Shown: piece by piece, positions 18,750-28,026 of the stretch | Position numbering within the stretch: position 1 is the stretch's first letter | How the letters are laid out: the number at the start of each line of letters is the position of its first letter | Notes under the pieces: model-generated | What the model saw: the letters and a program-made list of their open reading frames with translations, nothing else | Told to the model about the DNA's origin: nothing | Database searches by the model: none | Assembly (NCBI GenBank): GCA_032595685.2 | Contig: CP159373.1 | Span: 2,005,001-2,069,000, forward strand | Length of the DNA: 64,000 bases | DNA from: Candidatus Electrothrix aestuarii | GTDB taxonomy: Bacteria; Desulfobacterota; Desulfobulbia; Desulfobulbales; Desulfobulbaceae | Direction: 5' to 3' | Position numbers and translations under genes: made by a program

Positions 18750-19476
18750 AGTATTCCTGGATCAGCCAACGGATGGCGATGAGTAGCAGAACATTATCGC
18801 TGGTCTCCATAGTCTGCTGTTCCATAGGTGACAAGGGCTTGTTCATCTTGATATAGCCGTTCTTGAGCTCCTGACGGAAAGTGTCCAGGTTATAGAGGGC
18901 CATGATGTACTGCTCAGCCTGCTCTTTGGTTGGACGAAATCCTGCTCTAATTTTGGGATGCTGGAGCAGTTCCGTCATCTTGTCGTTATAGCGGTTGTAC
19001 TCTTCCAGGCCTTGATCCTTGAAATACTCAGCAGCAGAGAATTGCTTGTCCGTCTCAAAGCCGCGACAGTGAGGTTCTTTGAGCAGAACAAATTGTTCCT
19101 GAATAGAGCCGTCCTGCTTGCAGGAAACGCCGCGTCCTATGGGGTAGGCTCGGCAGGCAGCTGGACGGTCTTCATAGACCCTGCAGCCGAAGTCCTTGAC
19201 AAAGACACAGCTGGCCTTGCCGTCATCAACCATGGTCAGATAGCAAGCCGGAAAGAGCATACCTTCTTCCCATTCAATGATAACGAATTGCTCCAGAAAC
19301 ATGCCGGAGTGGCGATGGAGCTTATTTTTCAGCCGCAGGACATCATAGGGGGTCAGGATGAGATCCAGTTGGTGGCAGCACTCGTTGAAGCAGGGGACCT
19401 CAGGATGGCAGGAAAAGCAGAATTTTTTCTTTTCGTCCAAGGCGCTGCAATGTTGGGGAAGATTATGATCGTTCAT
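18739..19476 (-). CDS. YkgJ-family cysteine-cluster protein
   Basis: A 245-residue protein of the YkgJ family (putative Zn/Fe-binding CxxxCxxCC proteins). It has CFSCHPEVPCFNECC near residues 20-34, GCRVYEDRPAACRAYP and a later PHCRGF, the ordered Cys clusters that define the family. Function in the family is not established. It overlaps the HD phosphohydrolase and has ordinary codon use. A second YkgJ protein is at 46966-48003. Confidence 0.88.
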   Translation of the reverse strand: MNDHNLPQHCSALDEKKKFCFSCHPEVPCFNECCHQLDLILTPYDVLRLKNKLHRHSGMFLEQFVIIEWEEGMLFPACYLTMVDDGKASCVFVKDFGCRVYEDRPAACRAYPIGRGVSCKQDGSIQEQFVLLKEPHCRGFETDKQFSAAEYFKDQGLEEYNRYNDKMTELLQHPKIRAGFRPTKEQAEQYIMALYNLDTFRQELKNGYIKMNKPLSPMEQQTMETSDNVLLLIAIRWLIQEYFGE

Positions 19477-19523
19477 GTTTTTGGAGTGGATATTTGCTTG
19501 GAGCGGGTAGCTAAAAAAATATT

Positions 19524-19554
19524 CGCCGTACCAGTCATGATGACCGGCACGGCG
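19524..19554 (-). terminator. Rho-independent terminator downstream of bamA
   Basis: Stem CGCCGT/ACGGCG extended through CC-GTCATGATGAC-GG. On the minus strand it is followed by AATATTTTTTT. It lies 48 bp past the bamA stop. Confidence 0.8.
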
Positions 19555-19602
19555 TATAGAGTGTTCTTGCGGGTGTTCTTGTGAATTAAAGGTGGGTTGC
19601 GT

Positions 19603-22299
19603 TTAGAAACTGCCGCCCATTGCGAAGTCCCATTGGGCATCCTCGTCGCCTTCCTGGGAATCCAGATTATACCCCCAGATCAGACGAAGCGGTCCCATAG
19701 GAGAGAGCCAGTTGATACCGAGTCCTGTTGATTTTTTGATGTTGCCGAAATCCCAGTCATCATCCATATCATAGACATTACCGAAATCAAGAAAGGCAAC
19801 GCCGCGAACACCAGCATCGGAGAGAAGTGGAAAGAATATTTCGAAGTTAGAAAACCACATTTTGTCACCACCATATTTTTCATCGTTGGTCGGATCAATG
19901 GGGCTCACTGATGAGGATTTAAAACCACGAATGGAATTCATGCCACCGAGATAGAAATTATCATAGACCGGTAGCTTGCCGTCTTCGTTCTCAAAGGCCT
20001 GGCCAGCAGCGAGCTTGGTATGGAAGACCAGATCCAGGGGCATGGGAAAGAACCAGCTGGTATAGGCCTCCAGCTTGGTGTATGCAGCTTCTCCACCCAG
20101 CGGACCACCGGCATATTTGATGCTCAGGCTATGCTTGGAACCGGAATTGGCATTGAAGCGTCGGTCCCTGGTGTCACGGACAAAGGAGAGACGAACCGCA
20201 CTGGTGATATTGATTTTAGCGGATTCGAGGATGTAATCTGAGGCGTCCTCGGAAATATCGCTCAATTCAGTATCTGTCCAGGTGTAGCCATAGTAAATAC
20301 GCCATTTCTCAACGAGATGGTGGCCGAAGCGCAGCCCGCCACCGGTTGCGCCCTTGGTGTAGTCGGTGTACTCCCGTTCCCAGTTAAAGGCGTCAATACC
20401 AGCGGAAACATTAGAGTCAAAGAGCCGGGGGTCGGTGTAAGAGAGATTGAACTTATTGCTCACCGCGCTGAGGTTCGCGGCAAAGGACAGGCGGGTACCG
20501 AGACCGAGGAAGTTATCCTCGGAGATTTCACCCATAAACATGAGCTTGTCCGATGAGGAGTAACCAGCACCAACGCTGAACTGGCCAGTGGGTTTTTCCT
20601 TAACAGCAACCATGACGTCCATCTGGTCGTTATTCATGGTCTCCTGGGGAATAACACTGACATCCTCAAAATATCCCAGCCGTTGCAGGCGATTGGTGGA
20701 GGTGCGGATGGCCTTGGAGTCATAGACACCGCCTTCTTTCACAGCCAGATCACGACGAATGACGTTATCTCGGGTGCGGGTATTTCCCTGTATCTTCACC
20801 CGGTTAAATTTTACTAACTCCCCTTTGTCGATCTGAAAGTTGATGTTTACTCGTTTTCCTGTTGCTGATTTATCGATTTTGGGGCGGACATTGGCAAAGG
20901 CATAGCCGTGTTCTGCGTAGAGGTCGGTGAGTTTCGTGACATCGTCACGCAAGATTTTTTTGTTGAGGAATCTTTGTTTGCGGATCTGTAAGAGGTTGAT
21001 CATCTTGTCCTTGTCTTCAACCAGATCGCCTTCGACCTCCACCGTGCCCACCTGATACCGGGGACCTTCCTGGACAGTAAAAGTAAGGTAGAGATCTTCT
21101 CCTGCTTCCTCAACCTCTGGTTCGCCAACTTTAGCCTCAATAAAACCTTGGTTATTATAAAAGGCAGCAAGTCGGGCTGCATCTTGCTCCAGGACATCCT
21201 GTTTCAGGGTACCAGACTCGGTCAACCAGGAGGAATACCATTTCCAGGTTGAGGTCTGAATCTCATCCTGCAGCTCTTCATCGGTAAAGGCTTCATTGCC
21301 GACAAAGCGAATGCCGGAGATGGACATCTTGTCCCCCTCATTGATGATAAACTGGACATCAACAGAGTTCTCACTAGGATGCTCCAAGGCAAATTTACTC
21401 CGGGCTGCGTAATAGCCCTTGCTTCTGTAGAGCCCGTTAATCCGTTTCACCGCATCATTGAGTTTTGCCGGATTAAGTATATTATTGGTCTTGATATTGG
21501 CTGCATCCCGCACGTCTTCTTCCTGGACCTTGTCGAGTCCGGTAAAGGAGACCGATTTGATCAGCGGTTTTTCCTCTACCCGAAAGATGACTTCCTTGCC
21601 TTCTCCACTGTCATTGACCTCAATCTCTACATTATCGAAATAGCCCATAGAAAAGACCTGCTTCAGGTCCTTGCGCAGGTTGTCCGGGCTATAGGTGTCA
21701 CCAGGTTTGGTGGAGATTTTGCGGCGAATCGCGCCGGAGTCGATCCGTTTATTTCCTTCTGGGATGATTTTAGCAATGATGAAATTGCGGTTGGTATAGC
21801 TGAGGATATCCACCAAGGTGTCGTTGAGCACGGAGTGGATTTCGGAGAGTGAGTTGCCTTCCCTGAAAGAGGAGTGGGGTGTTTCCGGTTTCAGAAGATC
21901 AATGACCTGCATATCCACAGAGATATGCTCACCAAGCATGGTCAGACTGCCCACGGCAACGTAATCAAGCCCGGCATTTTCTGCCACCTGGGACAGGACG
22001 GCGGCAGAGGGTGGCCAAGGGCCGTTATAGTCGACCTGCTCTGTTGCTTCGAGGCGCGAAAGCATGAGCAAGCCTTTGTCCCGTAGGGCACCCTCAAGGG
22101 CAAGGTCCACTCGTTGTCCCACAGATGCGCTGTTTGCAGCGTTGATTTTCAGAGGAAGGAACACCGTGTTTTGCTCAAGGGCAGAGGCCGTGTTGGCGAG
22201 AGCAAAAAGGATGAGCGATAAGAAGGTCGCGACAAAAGGTGAAACAAGATGTGACTGGAGCCGCTTCACCGTGCTTTGAGCTTGAGATGGATGATGCAT
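19603..22299 (-). CDS. bamA: Outer membrane protein assembly factor BamA
   Basis: An 898-residue Omp85 protein that folds beta-barrels into the outer membrane. Start at ATG 22299 with AGGA upstream; 18 further open codons to 22353 are less likely. A signal peptide ends near ANTASA. Residues about 30-170 form an extra N-terminal domain before the POTRA repeats. Five POTRA-like repeats follow (for example ISGIRFVGNEAFTDEEL and VKFNRVKIQGNTRTRDNVI). The barrel contains the loop-6 RGF motif (MNSIRGF) and ends in Phe (AMGGSF), the barrel-assembly signal. Confidence 0.95.
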   Translation of the reverse strand: MHHPSQAQSTVKRLQSHLVSPFVATFLSLILFALANTASALEQNTVFLPLKINAANSASVGQRVDLALEGALRDKGLLMLSRLEATEQVDYNGPWPPSAAVLSQVAENAGLDYVAVGSLTMLGEHISVDMQVIDLLKPETPHSSFREGNSLSEIHSVLNDTLVDILSYTNRNFIIAKIIPEGNKRIDSGAIRRKISTKPGDTYSPDNLRKDLKQVFSMGYFDNVEIEVNDSGEGKEVIFRVEEKPLIKSVSFTGLDKVQEEDVRDAANIKTNNILNPAKLNDAVKRINGLYRSKGYYAARSKFALEHPSENSVDVQFIINEGDKMSISGIRFVGNEAFTDEELQDEIQTSTWKWYSSWLTESGTLKQDVLEQDAARLAAFYNNQGFIEAKVGEPEVEEAGEDLYLTFTVQEGPRYQVGTVEVEGDLVEDKDKMINLLQIRKQRFLNKKILRDDVTKLTDLYAEHGYAFANVRPKIDKSATGKRVNINFQIDKGELVKFNRVKIQGNTRTRDNVIRRDLAVKEGGVYDSKAIRTSTNRLQRLGYFEDVSVIPQETMNNDQMDVMVAVKEKPTGQFSVGAGYSSSDKLMFMGEISEDNFLGLGTRLSFAANLSAVSNKFNLSYTDPRLFDSNVSAGIDAFNWEREYTDYTKGATGGGLRFGHHLVEKWRIYYGYTWTDTELSDISEDASDYILESAKINITSAVRLSFVRDTRDRRFNANSGSKHSLSIKYAGGPLGGEAAYTKLEAYTSWFFPMPLDLVFHTKLAAGQAFENEDGKLPVYDNFYLGGMNSIRGFKSSSVSPIDPTNDEKYGGDKMWFSNFEIFFPLLSDAGVRGVAFLDFGNVYDMDDDWDFGNIKKSTGLGINWLSPMGPLRLIWGYNLDSQEGDEDAQWDFAMGGSF

Positions 22300-22515
22300 A
22301 GGACGTTCCTGTGTATCTGAAAATATTATGCTGAAAAATTTCCCAATCCTCAATCCGTGGACAGAGGCGGAATGTAAAATGAGGATTTATCTCTTCTGCA
22401 TCTCGCAAGGAAAATCGCGAAACAGGAGAGAAAAAGGTCCAAGAAAAATGTCATTATGCCATGATCCTTTTTTTTTGCAAAGAAATTGTCGATGCAAAGT
22501 ACCTCGCTTGGCTAG

Positions 22516-23286
22516 CTAACCTTGGGCAGGAACAGGATCTTGTTCTGCTTCCGGTAGGGGAAGATGACATTCGTCCAGCAACTCGGCCACCTTCTGGTGC
22601 AGGAGTTCAGCCAGCATCTGTTTATCCTTGGCCTTAAAGTCCTTGGTTGCTATGGGCGTGCCGATCCTCAGGACGACCTCCCCTCCCCGTGACAGCAATT
22701 TGCCCTTGGGAAGGGCCTGGTGGGTGCCGTTAAATCCCACAGGAACAACATCCACACCAGCCTTGAGAGCCAGCATGATCGCCCCGGTTTTGAAGGGCTG
22801 GAGGTGGCCATCTATACTGCGGGTTCCTTCGGGGAAGAGAATAACCGAGGCCCCGCCAGCAATGCGTTTGGCAGCATCGTTCAGGCTTTTCACTGCCGCT
22901 CTGCCCCGGGAGCGATCAATGGAAATATAATCCACTGCCCGCATACCAGAACCGAAAATTGGAATAGCAAAAAGTTCTTTCTTGGCAATCCAGCGATAAT
23001 CATGGTCGATATAACCGGAAAAGGTCATGATATCTGCCATGCTGGCATGGTTACCGACAAAGATATAGGGTTTTGCCGGATCAAGGTTTTCTTTTCCTTC
23101 AACCCGGACGCTGATATTGGCAATGCGCGTAAGGAGTTTTCCCCAGGTTCTGGGGAAAATCTGGGCCTTGGCCTTTGATTTACGGAACCAGTGGACATCA
23201 ACGATGGCACTGAGGCAGACCGCAGCTGTCAGAGGCGGGATGGTAAGGTAGGCAAAAATGGCCCGAAAAAATTGAATGATAGACAT
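22516..23286 (-). CDS. plsC: 1-acyl-sn-glycerol-3-phosphate acyltransferase (PlsC family)
   Basis: A 256-residue lysophosphatidate acyltransferase in phospholipid synthesis. The catalytic HX4D motif is NHASMAD (residues about 78-84), and the acceptor-binding motif FPEGTRSIDG is near 150. An N-terminal hydrophobic segment (residues 8-30) anchors it in the inner membrane. Specificity between LPA and related acceptors cannot be fixed from the motifs. Confidence 0.93.
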   Translation of the reverse strand: MSIIQFFRAIFAYLTIPPLTAAVCLSAIVDVHWFRKSKAKAQIFPRTWGKLLTRIANISVRVEGKENLDPAKPYIFVGNHASMADIMTFSGYIDHDYRWIAKKELFAIPIFGSGMRAVDYISIDRSRGRAAVKSLNDAAKRIAGGASVILFPEGTRSIDGHLQPFKTGAIMLALKAGVDVVPVGFNGTHQALPKGKLLSRGGEVVLRIGTPIATKDFKAKDKQMLAELLHQKVAELLDECHLPLPEAEQDPVPAQG

Positions 23287-23346
23287 AGCAGGTTGTGTAA
23301 AATGAGTCGGTGATTTTTCGAAGCACCGCTTAGCATTTATGCTTTA

Positions 23347-23377
23347 CTGTCCGCCCCCCCTCAAGGGGGGCGGACAG
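23347..23377. other. Perfect 13-bp hairpin between telA and plsC
   Basis: CTGTCCGCCCCCC and GGGGGGCGGACAG flank a CTCAA loop. There is no T-run on either side, so it is a poor intrinsic terminator. It could be an mRNA-stabilising or processing hairpin between telA (stop 23394) and plsC (start 23286). Confidence 0.7.
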
Positions 23378-23393
23378 CATATTTATGAGAGAA

Positions 23394-24536
23394 TTATGAG
23401 AGAACTGATTCGTTGGCCGCTTTCAGGGCCTCTTTGAGTTTTTCTTCTGCTTGGGCAAGCTTCTGGATCCCCTCGGCTCGCTTTTGCTTGTTTTGCGTAT
23501 CCATTTGAATGCCCTGATCAATAGTTTGCACCAGTTTGTCAGTCATTTTTTGCAGGGTTTCAATCTTAACAAAACCTTCACCCTGGGCTTTTTTTACTGT
23601 GGTCTGGGTCTGACCCAGCATATCAGCTGTGGACATCATCAGATTATTGGTCATATCTCTGGTCTCGTTCACCATAGCCATAGCCCTTTTTTGATCGAAC
23701 AGGGAAATAGCGATAACCAGTTGTTTCTTCCATTCCGGAATCATCATCAGAATGGATTCCTGAATCATTTCCACAATGGCCTTGGAGCCTTCCTGAGCAA
23801 CCCGGATAGTGGGGCCGGAGGTAATGGCTGAGGCACGGGCCAGTTTCAGGTTATACAGGCGGCGATCCAGCGATTGAATGGTATCACCAAAATCTTTGAG
23901 AGACTGAAGCTCCTTGGCATCAACAGTATTTTGGCCAGCAAGGGCCTGCCGCTGCTGCTCGAATTGTTGCTCCATTTCGACCAGCTTCAATTCACCAGCA
24001 GCAATGGTGATTTCCAGCGCATCAAAATACTCTTCATTGCGTTCATACAAGGTGTCCAGTCGGTTGAGATGTTCTATCTGGTTGGTTCGTTCAGCTTCAA
24101 GCTTTTCAGTAATATCATCAATCTGGAGCTTGAGCACTTCGTAGCGACGGATAAAAGCACGGGCTTCATCAACTTTTGCCGCAAGCCAGCTGCCTATGAT
24201 CGGAATATTGGCTGCAATGTTACTTAATTTCCCCCCTGTACTGGTGGGCAGGCTACGGACGTCAAGGTCAAGAATTTTTCCTTTCAGATTAGCCATGAGC
24301 ATGCCTACAGGGCCTGCATCAGCGGATCGGATATTGGTCAGAACCGAGTCTGTAAAATCCACCAACCCTTTCTGATCGCTCGCCCCAAAGGCTAAAACAG
24401 ACTGGGTTCTGCTAAAGTCCAGCTCTGCAACCTGGGCCTTGGCCCGTTCCAGCCTGTCTGGCGATTTTTCAGCAAGTTTTGCATACAGTACATCGTTTTT
24501 CTGATCTGATAAGACCAAAACTGGTAAATTGTCCAT
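23394..24536 (-). CDS. telA: TelA-family toxic anion resistance protein
   Basis: About 380 residues, mostly long helices and coiled coil, matching PF05816 (TelA/KlaA). Typical stretches are LPTSTGGKLSNIAANIPIIG near 110, the central KLQIDDITEKLEAE and the C-terminal MIPEWKKQLVIAISLFDQKR. ATG 24536 has AGGAG nine bases upstream; the upstream ATG at 24554 has none. TelA proteins are linked to tellurite and envelope stress resistance, mechanism unknown. The gene upstream on the same strand is an XpaC-like protein, its usual partner. Confidence 0.9.
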   Translation of the reverse strand: MDNLPVLVLSDQKNDVLYAKLAEKSPDRLERAKAQVAELDFSRTQSVLAFGASDQKGLVDFTDSVLTNIRSADAGPVGMLMANLKGKILDLDVRSLPTSTGGKLSNIAANIPIIGSWLAAKVDEARAFIRRYEVLKLQIDDITEKLEAERTNQIEHLNRLDTLYERNEEYFDALEITIAAGELKLVEMEQQFEQQRQALAGQNTVDAKELQSLKDFGDTIQSLDRRLYNLKLARASAITSGPTIRVAQEGSKAIVEMIQESILMMIPEWKKQLVIAISLFDQKRAMAMVNETRDMTNNLMMSTADMLGQTQTTVKKAQGEGFVKIETLQKMTDKLVQTIDQGIQMDTQNKQKRAEGIQKLAQAEEKLKEALKAANESVLS

Positions 24537-24631
24537 TTCTCGTCTCTCCTGCATCGTTAAGAAACTATGATTGACAGGGGTATGTCTGTTTGGAAGCTGA
24601 GGGGATTATAACATAGTCTGTCATAACATAT

Positions 24632-25300
24632 TTAGTCAAAATCAAGTAAATTATCCAAAGTCTTTGCGCTGGTACTTAAGTCTATTGCGTCGTTTTCCAA
24701 TAGGCGATGGTGGAGTTGCTCAAATTTGGTCACAGACTTGGTTACAGCTTTTTCTGTATCTTGGATTGCACGCACGGTTTGAGGTGATTGACTTCTCTGG
24801 TTGGTCAATTCGATGTAACTACTCAGTATTTCATGAAGGCGTTGTAAGCGGTCGGGCAGGGCACGGGCCAGCAGGACATCCTGAGGGTCTTTTTCAAAGT
24901 TGATCAATAATTCATCACCTAGTCTACAGAGGGACAGTACAGTACTTCGGAAGGGCAGATTATTAATCAATTCTGCATCATTTCGCAGAAGGGAAAGGCC
25001 GTTCGTGCAGGCTGTAAGAAAGGTTGTGAAGGTATCCTGAGAAAGTCCTTCCGGGAGATGAACAGATACTTTTTTCGATGATAGGAGACGGAATGATAGG
25101 AGGCGGCATAAATGGCGAATTCCAAAATAGCTGGCCAGAGAAAAGATCGAAGCAAACCAGAAGTCGTTTTCACCCGGTAGTATAATCCAGAGTAGGGTAA
25201 AAATAAACGCTGCGCTTAGGCCAGATGTTATTTCTCGTATAACTGAGCATATACAGCCAAGAGCTTTTGACTTCTTTGTCGGAATTCGTATAGTGCTCAA
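24632..25300 (-). CDS. XpaC-like protein (5-bromo-4-chloroindolyl phosphate hydrolysis family)
   Basis: A 222-residue protein with two N-terminal membrane helices (about residues 27-43 and 48-64) and a helical cytoplasmic domain, fitting the XpaC family by topology and by position next to telA (95 bp gap, same strand). The only in-frame start near the expected position is TTG at 25300. No catalytic motif is evident and the hydrolase name is historical. Confidence 0.65.
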   Translation of the reverse strand: MSTIRIPTKKSKALGCICSVIREITSGLSAAFIFTLLWIILPGENDFWFASIFSLASYFGIRHLCRLLSFRLLSSKKVSVHLPEGLSQDTFTTFLTACTNGLSLLRNDAELINNLPFRSTVLSLCRLGDELLINFEKDPQDVLLARALPDRLQRLHEILSSYIELTNQRSQSPQTVRAIQDTEKAVTKSVTKFEQLHHRLLENDAIDLSTSAKTLDNLLDFD

Positions 25301-25568
25301 TGCTTAATTATACGTTTTAAACGTTCCTGATAGTTTTGTGCGGGAGGCAGATTGCTCCTGCTATGGTTCGTTGTGTTCACATCTCCCCGAGGAAAAGAGC
25401 TTGACTGAACTGCTTTATTTTCTTTCTTCGGGAGTGGTTGATGGAAGTGAAGAAACAATAAAAAAGAGATTGGCTCTGGTCCCGAATAGTAGGGGATGCT
25501 ATATTATAAGAAGTATATATTGATACTTTTGGATGTCAAGCACTTCGTCGACTTGTTTTGTTAGGAAA

Positions 25569-25769
25569 ATGTTAGCGTTTGCAGCATCTGATGAAATGCT
25601 CACCTGGTTTGTGGCAGGAGAAGATTCGAAATTTTACCTTGCTTTACGCGGTGAATCGTATTTTCGTCTTGATTTTTTTGAGCCCGATGTGTTTCTATTG
25701 TTAATAGAATTCATTGATTATTTATCTGATACTATCAGAATAACTGTAGGCAGGGATTATGCGCTGTAG
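25569..25769 (+). CDS. Possible small acidic/aromatic protein
   Basis: A 66-residue frame rich in Phe, Leu and Asp (FYLALRGESYFRLDFFEPDVF). AGGAAA directly precedes the ATG (short spacing). Its stop overlaps the start of the next gene by 11 bp, which would allow coupling. No family recognised; the 268 bp before it (25301-25568) hold nothing I can support. Confidence 0.35.
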   Translation: MLAFAASDEMLTWFVAGEDSKFYLALRGESYFRLDFFEPDVFLLLIEFIDYLSDTIRITVGRDYAL

Positions 25770-26700
25770 TAAATGTGATTACATCACCTTTGATCAACTG
25801 GATATATGCCCGAAATGTAAAAAGGATATCTCAAAATTTTCCAGAGCGTTGTTCGGTGTTACATATAAGACTCAGGTCCCTGACTTCTTGCAGTTGGAAA
25901 ATGACGAGTCAGAACCGGATGAAGATGAAATCGATGCCGGGATGGACTCTTATGAGGATGAAGGCACAGGGTCCGTGTTTGACGACGATATCGGGTTGGA
26001 TGGAGATGATGAGGAAGTAGATTTTGTCGTTGATGATGAAGAGGATGAGGATTCAGACGGGGAGATTGATTTTGACCTGTCCGGTGATGACGACTCTGCT
26101 GAGGAAGATAATACTGGTATAGATCTGGCAATGGATGATGCCGGTGATGATTCCAATGATGATGTCGATGGGGGTCTTGATCTGGGGCTTGACAGCGATG
26201 ACGATGAAGGCGGCATAGATTTCTCCCTGGATGATGATGACGGTGATGATGGTCTTGACCTGTCGCTTGATAGCGATGATGACGATGGTCTTGATCTCTC
26301 CCTGGATGGTGACGACGATGATGGGCTGGATCTCTCGCTTGATGGAGGCGATGATGATGACGGCCTTGACCTTGCTCTGGAGACAGAGAGTAGTAGCAAG
26401 AAAAATCCTGCCGACTCACTTGACTTAAGCGGGCTGGATATCTCAGACCTTTCTTCAGATGATGGGTTGGGTGGCCTGACGCTTGAAAGTGACAGCGGCT
26501 CAGCAGGGCTGGATGATGAGATCTCCGGTTTGGATATGGGAGGGCTGGGCCTTGAGAGCTCTTCTTCAGATTCTGGGTCCGGTTCCAGTGGTGGAGACAC
26601 AGATAAAGATAAAAAATCTGCTAAGACGGGAACAGCATTGGATGAATTTGATATTGATCTGGGTGATCTTGGTGACTTAGGCGATTTGGGCGATCTTTGA
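25759..26700 (+). CDS. Zinc-ribbon protein with a long Asp-rich repeat region
   Basis: A 313-residue protein. Residues 3-24 form a zinc ribbon (CSKC ... CPKC). From about 55 on it is extremely acidic, with repeats based on DDDGLDLSLD-GDD in about six copies at residues 130-215 and a Gly/Leu/Ser/Asp-rich tail ending in three GDLGDL-like units. It has no signal peptide or membrane helix. Charge and repeats suggest a cytoplasmic scaffold, nucleic-acid mimic or metal-binding protein; none can be chosen. The ATG has AGGGATT upstream and overlaps the preceding small frame. Confidence 0.75.
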   Translation: MRCSKCDYITFDQLDICPKCKKDISKFSRALFGVTYKTQVPDFLQLENDESEPDEDEIDAGMDSYEDEGTGSVFDDDIGLDGDDEEVDFVVDDEEDEDSDGEIDFDLSGDDDSAEEDNTGIDLAMDDAGDDSNDDVDGGLDLGLDSDDDEGGIDFSLDDDDGDDGLDLSLDSDDDDGLDLSLDGDDDDGLDLSLDGGDDDDGLDLALETESSSKKNPADSLDLSGLDISDLSSDDGLGGLTLESDSGSAGLDDEISGLDMGGLGLESSSSDSGSGSSGGDTDKDKKSAKTGTALDEFDIDLGDLGDLGDLGDL

Positions 26701-26722
26701 GTTAATAGAGTGAAAAAAAATA

Positions 26723-26752
26723 TTGACAGGCCAGTCTGAATTATGATATAAA
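26723..26752 (+). promoter_or_regulatory. Sigma-70 type promoter for tRNA-Phe
   Basis: A consensus -35 TTGACA (26723-26728), 18 bp spacing, then TATAAA (26747-26752), ending 20 bp before the tRNA. Confidence 0.75.
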
Positions 26753-26772
26753 TCTCCCACTCAACATTGAGT

Positions 26773-26848
<76 letters not shown>

Positions 26849-26857
26849 TGCATATTC

Positions 26858-26893
26858 AAGCGGTTATAGGTTCTGCCTGTAACCGCTTTTTTT
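26858..26893 (+). terminator. Rho-independent terminator after tRNA-Phe
   Basis: Perfect 9-bp stem AAGCGGTTA/TAACCGCTT followed by a run of seven T. Confidence 0.92.
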
Positions 26894-27228
26894 GTGTCTT
26901 CTTGTTTTTTCGTTATTCTGACATTTTTTTGTTGCAGGTGACATTTTCTGTCCACGGTTCTTGCGTCTGGCTCTCTTAAACATCCTTGTGGACGCTCTTT
27001 TATCTCATAATCTCTAGGGAGAATATGCGCTCAGGCATGTTTTCTTCTTTTTTATGAGGATGAATTTTCCTTGTTGAGGAAGGGGATAACAGCAATTTGT
27101 GAAGCGCTCGTTCGGGTATGTCGTAGGCCATTGGTATATTTCTTGCAAATATTTGCGCTAGGTTAGAAAAAATGGTACTCAGAAGAGCATAAGAGGAGTT
27201 CAGCGTTGTCGAGAGGAGGATGGGCGCG
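26894..27228. other. Intergenic region, no gene seen
   Basis: These 335 bp between the tRNA terminator and the PilZ gene contain only frames without a ribosome binding site or family resemblance. The PilZ promoter should be here, but I see no consensus match. Confidence 0.5.
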
Positions 27229-27666
27229 ATGGAAAATGCTATGGATAGACGGCGGTTCACCCGAATAGACATATTGCTTGATGTGCATCTTGATTTTGGA
27301 ACACGGAAATACAGGCATTTTGCCAATAATCTCAGTCTGAGTGGGTTGTATGTGAAAGGCTTTTATGAACAGAAAGCGGGAGATGCCTGTATTATCGAGC
27401 TGAAGCAGGCCAACTACGGGCAGATTGGGACCATACGGGCCCTTGCCTCCGCAGTCAGGGTTGATGAGACAGGGATGGCACTGAAGTTTATTTCGATGAA
27501 GATTGATAGCTTTTTACTGCTGCAAACGACCTTTTCCTCCTTTGCTGAGGACCCGGCACTCCTGGGAGGCGAGTCGCTAGAAGATATCTCCTTTACCCAG
27601 GAAGACGGGCTTATCATGTACGAGAATGCACTTCCTTTGGGGAGACACTCCTTCCCAATAGCCTGA
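27229..27666 (+). CDS. PilZ-domain protein (predicted c-di-GMP receptor)
   Basis: About 145 residues. The two parts of the c-di-GMP site are present: DRRRFTR (RxxxR-type) near residue 6 and NNLSLSGLY (N-x-S-x-x-G) near 33, on a PilZ barrel. The C-terminal 40 residues are outside the usual domain. AGGAGG lies nine bases before ATG 27229; the ATG at 27220 abuts it and is less likely. Single-domain PilZ proteins act as adaptors for motility or exopolysaccharide machinery; the partner is not indicated here. Confidence 0.85.
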   Translation: MENAMDRRRFTRIDILLDVHLDFGTRKYRHFANNLSLSGLYVKGFYEQKAGDACIIELKQANYGQIGTIRALASAVRVDETGMALKFISMKIDSFLLLQTTFSSFAEDPALLGGESLEDISFTQEDGLIMYENALPLGRHSFPIA

Positions 27667-27676
27667 ATTGTGGGGC

Positions 27677-27793
27677 TCAGCATCCCGCATCCGGGATAAT
27701 CCCGGCAACAGCAATCAAGGCGCGTTCGCGCCGTTCAACCTGGGCTGCATTGGCAGTCAGCCAGCCGATAAGAAAATGGGTCACAGGGCTCAT
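27677..27793 (-). pseudogene. Remnant: N-terminus of a YdjM-like membrane metal-dependent hydrolase
   Basis: A 38-residue frame, MSPVTHFLIGWLTANAAQ... ending IIPDAGC. It matches the beginning of the YdjM/PF04307 family, whose members start with a PVTHFL-WL-ANA pattern and an RRERAL-AG--PD motif. AAGGAG lies seven bases before the ATG. The frame stops after the PD motif, where full proteins run on for 130-170 residues, and the convergent PilZ gene begins 10 bp later. So this is a truncated gene with its start signals preserved. Confidence 0.6.
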
Positions 27794-28026
27794 AGGGATA
27801 CTCCTTGCCGTCTCATGGTAAGGGATTGATTGTCAAATCATATAAGTATTGACCGCGCTCCGCTCTTGTGTTTAATTTTGCTTTCGCGCTCCTATCCAGT
27901 TGTATACGCACTATTGTACCCGGAAATGCACCTGCTGTGGAGGGGGAATGATGGCCCGCCCTTGTGCAGGTTTATGGACATATACGGCGGGTGCCTGCTC
28001 TTATACCCGAAACTCACGATGGTAAG

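Noticed and set aside
23347-23377. Intrinsic terminator of telA
   Set aside because: The hairpin is perfect but neither strand has a T-run after it.
25859-26600. Ser/Pro- and His/Arg-rich frames opposite the Asp-rich protein
   Set aside because: They mirror the GAT/GAC repeats and have no start signals.
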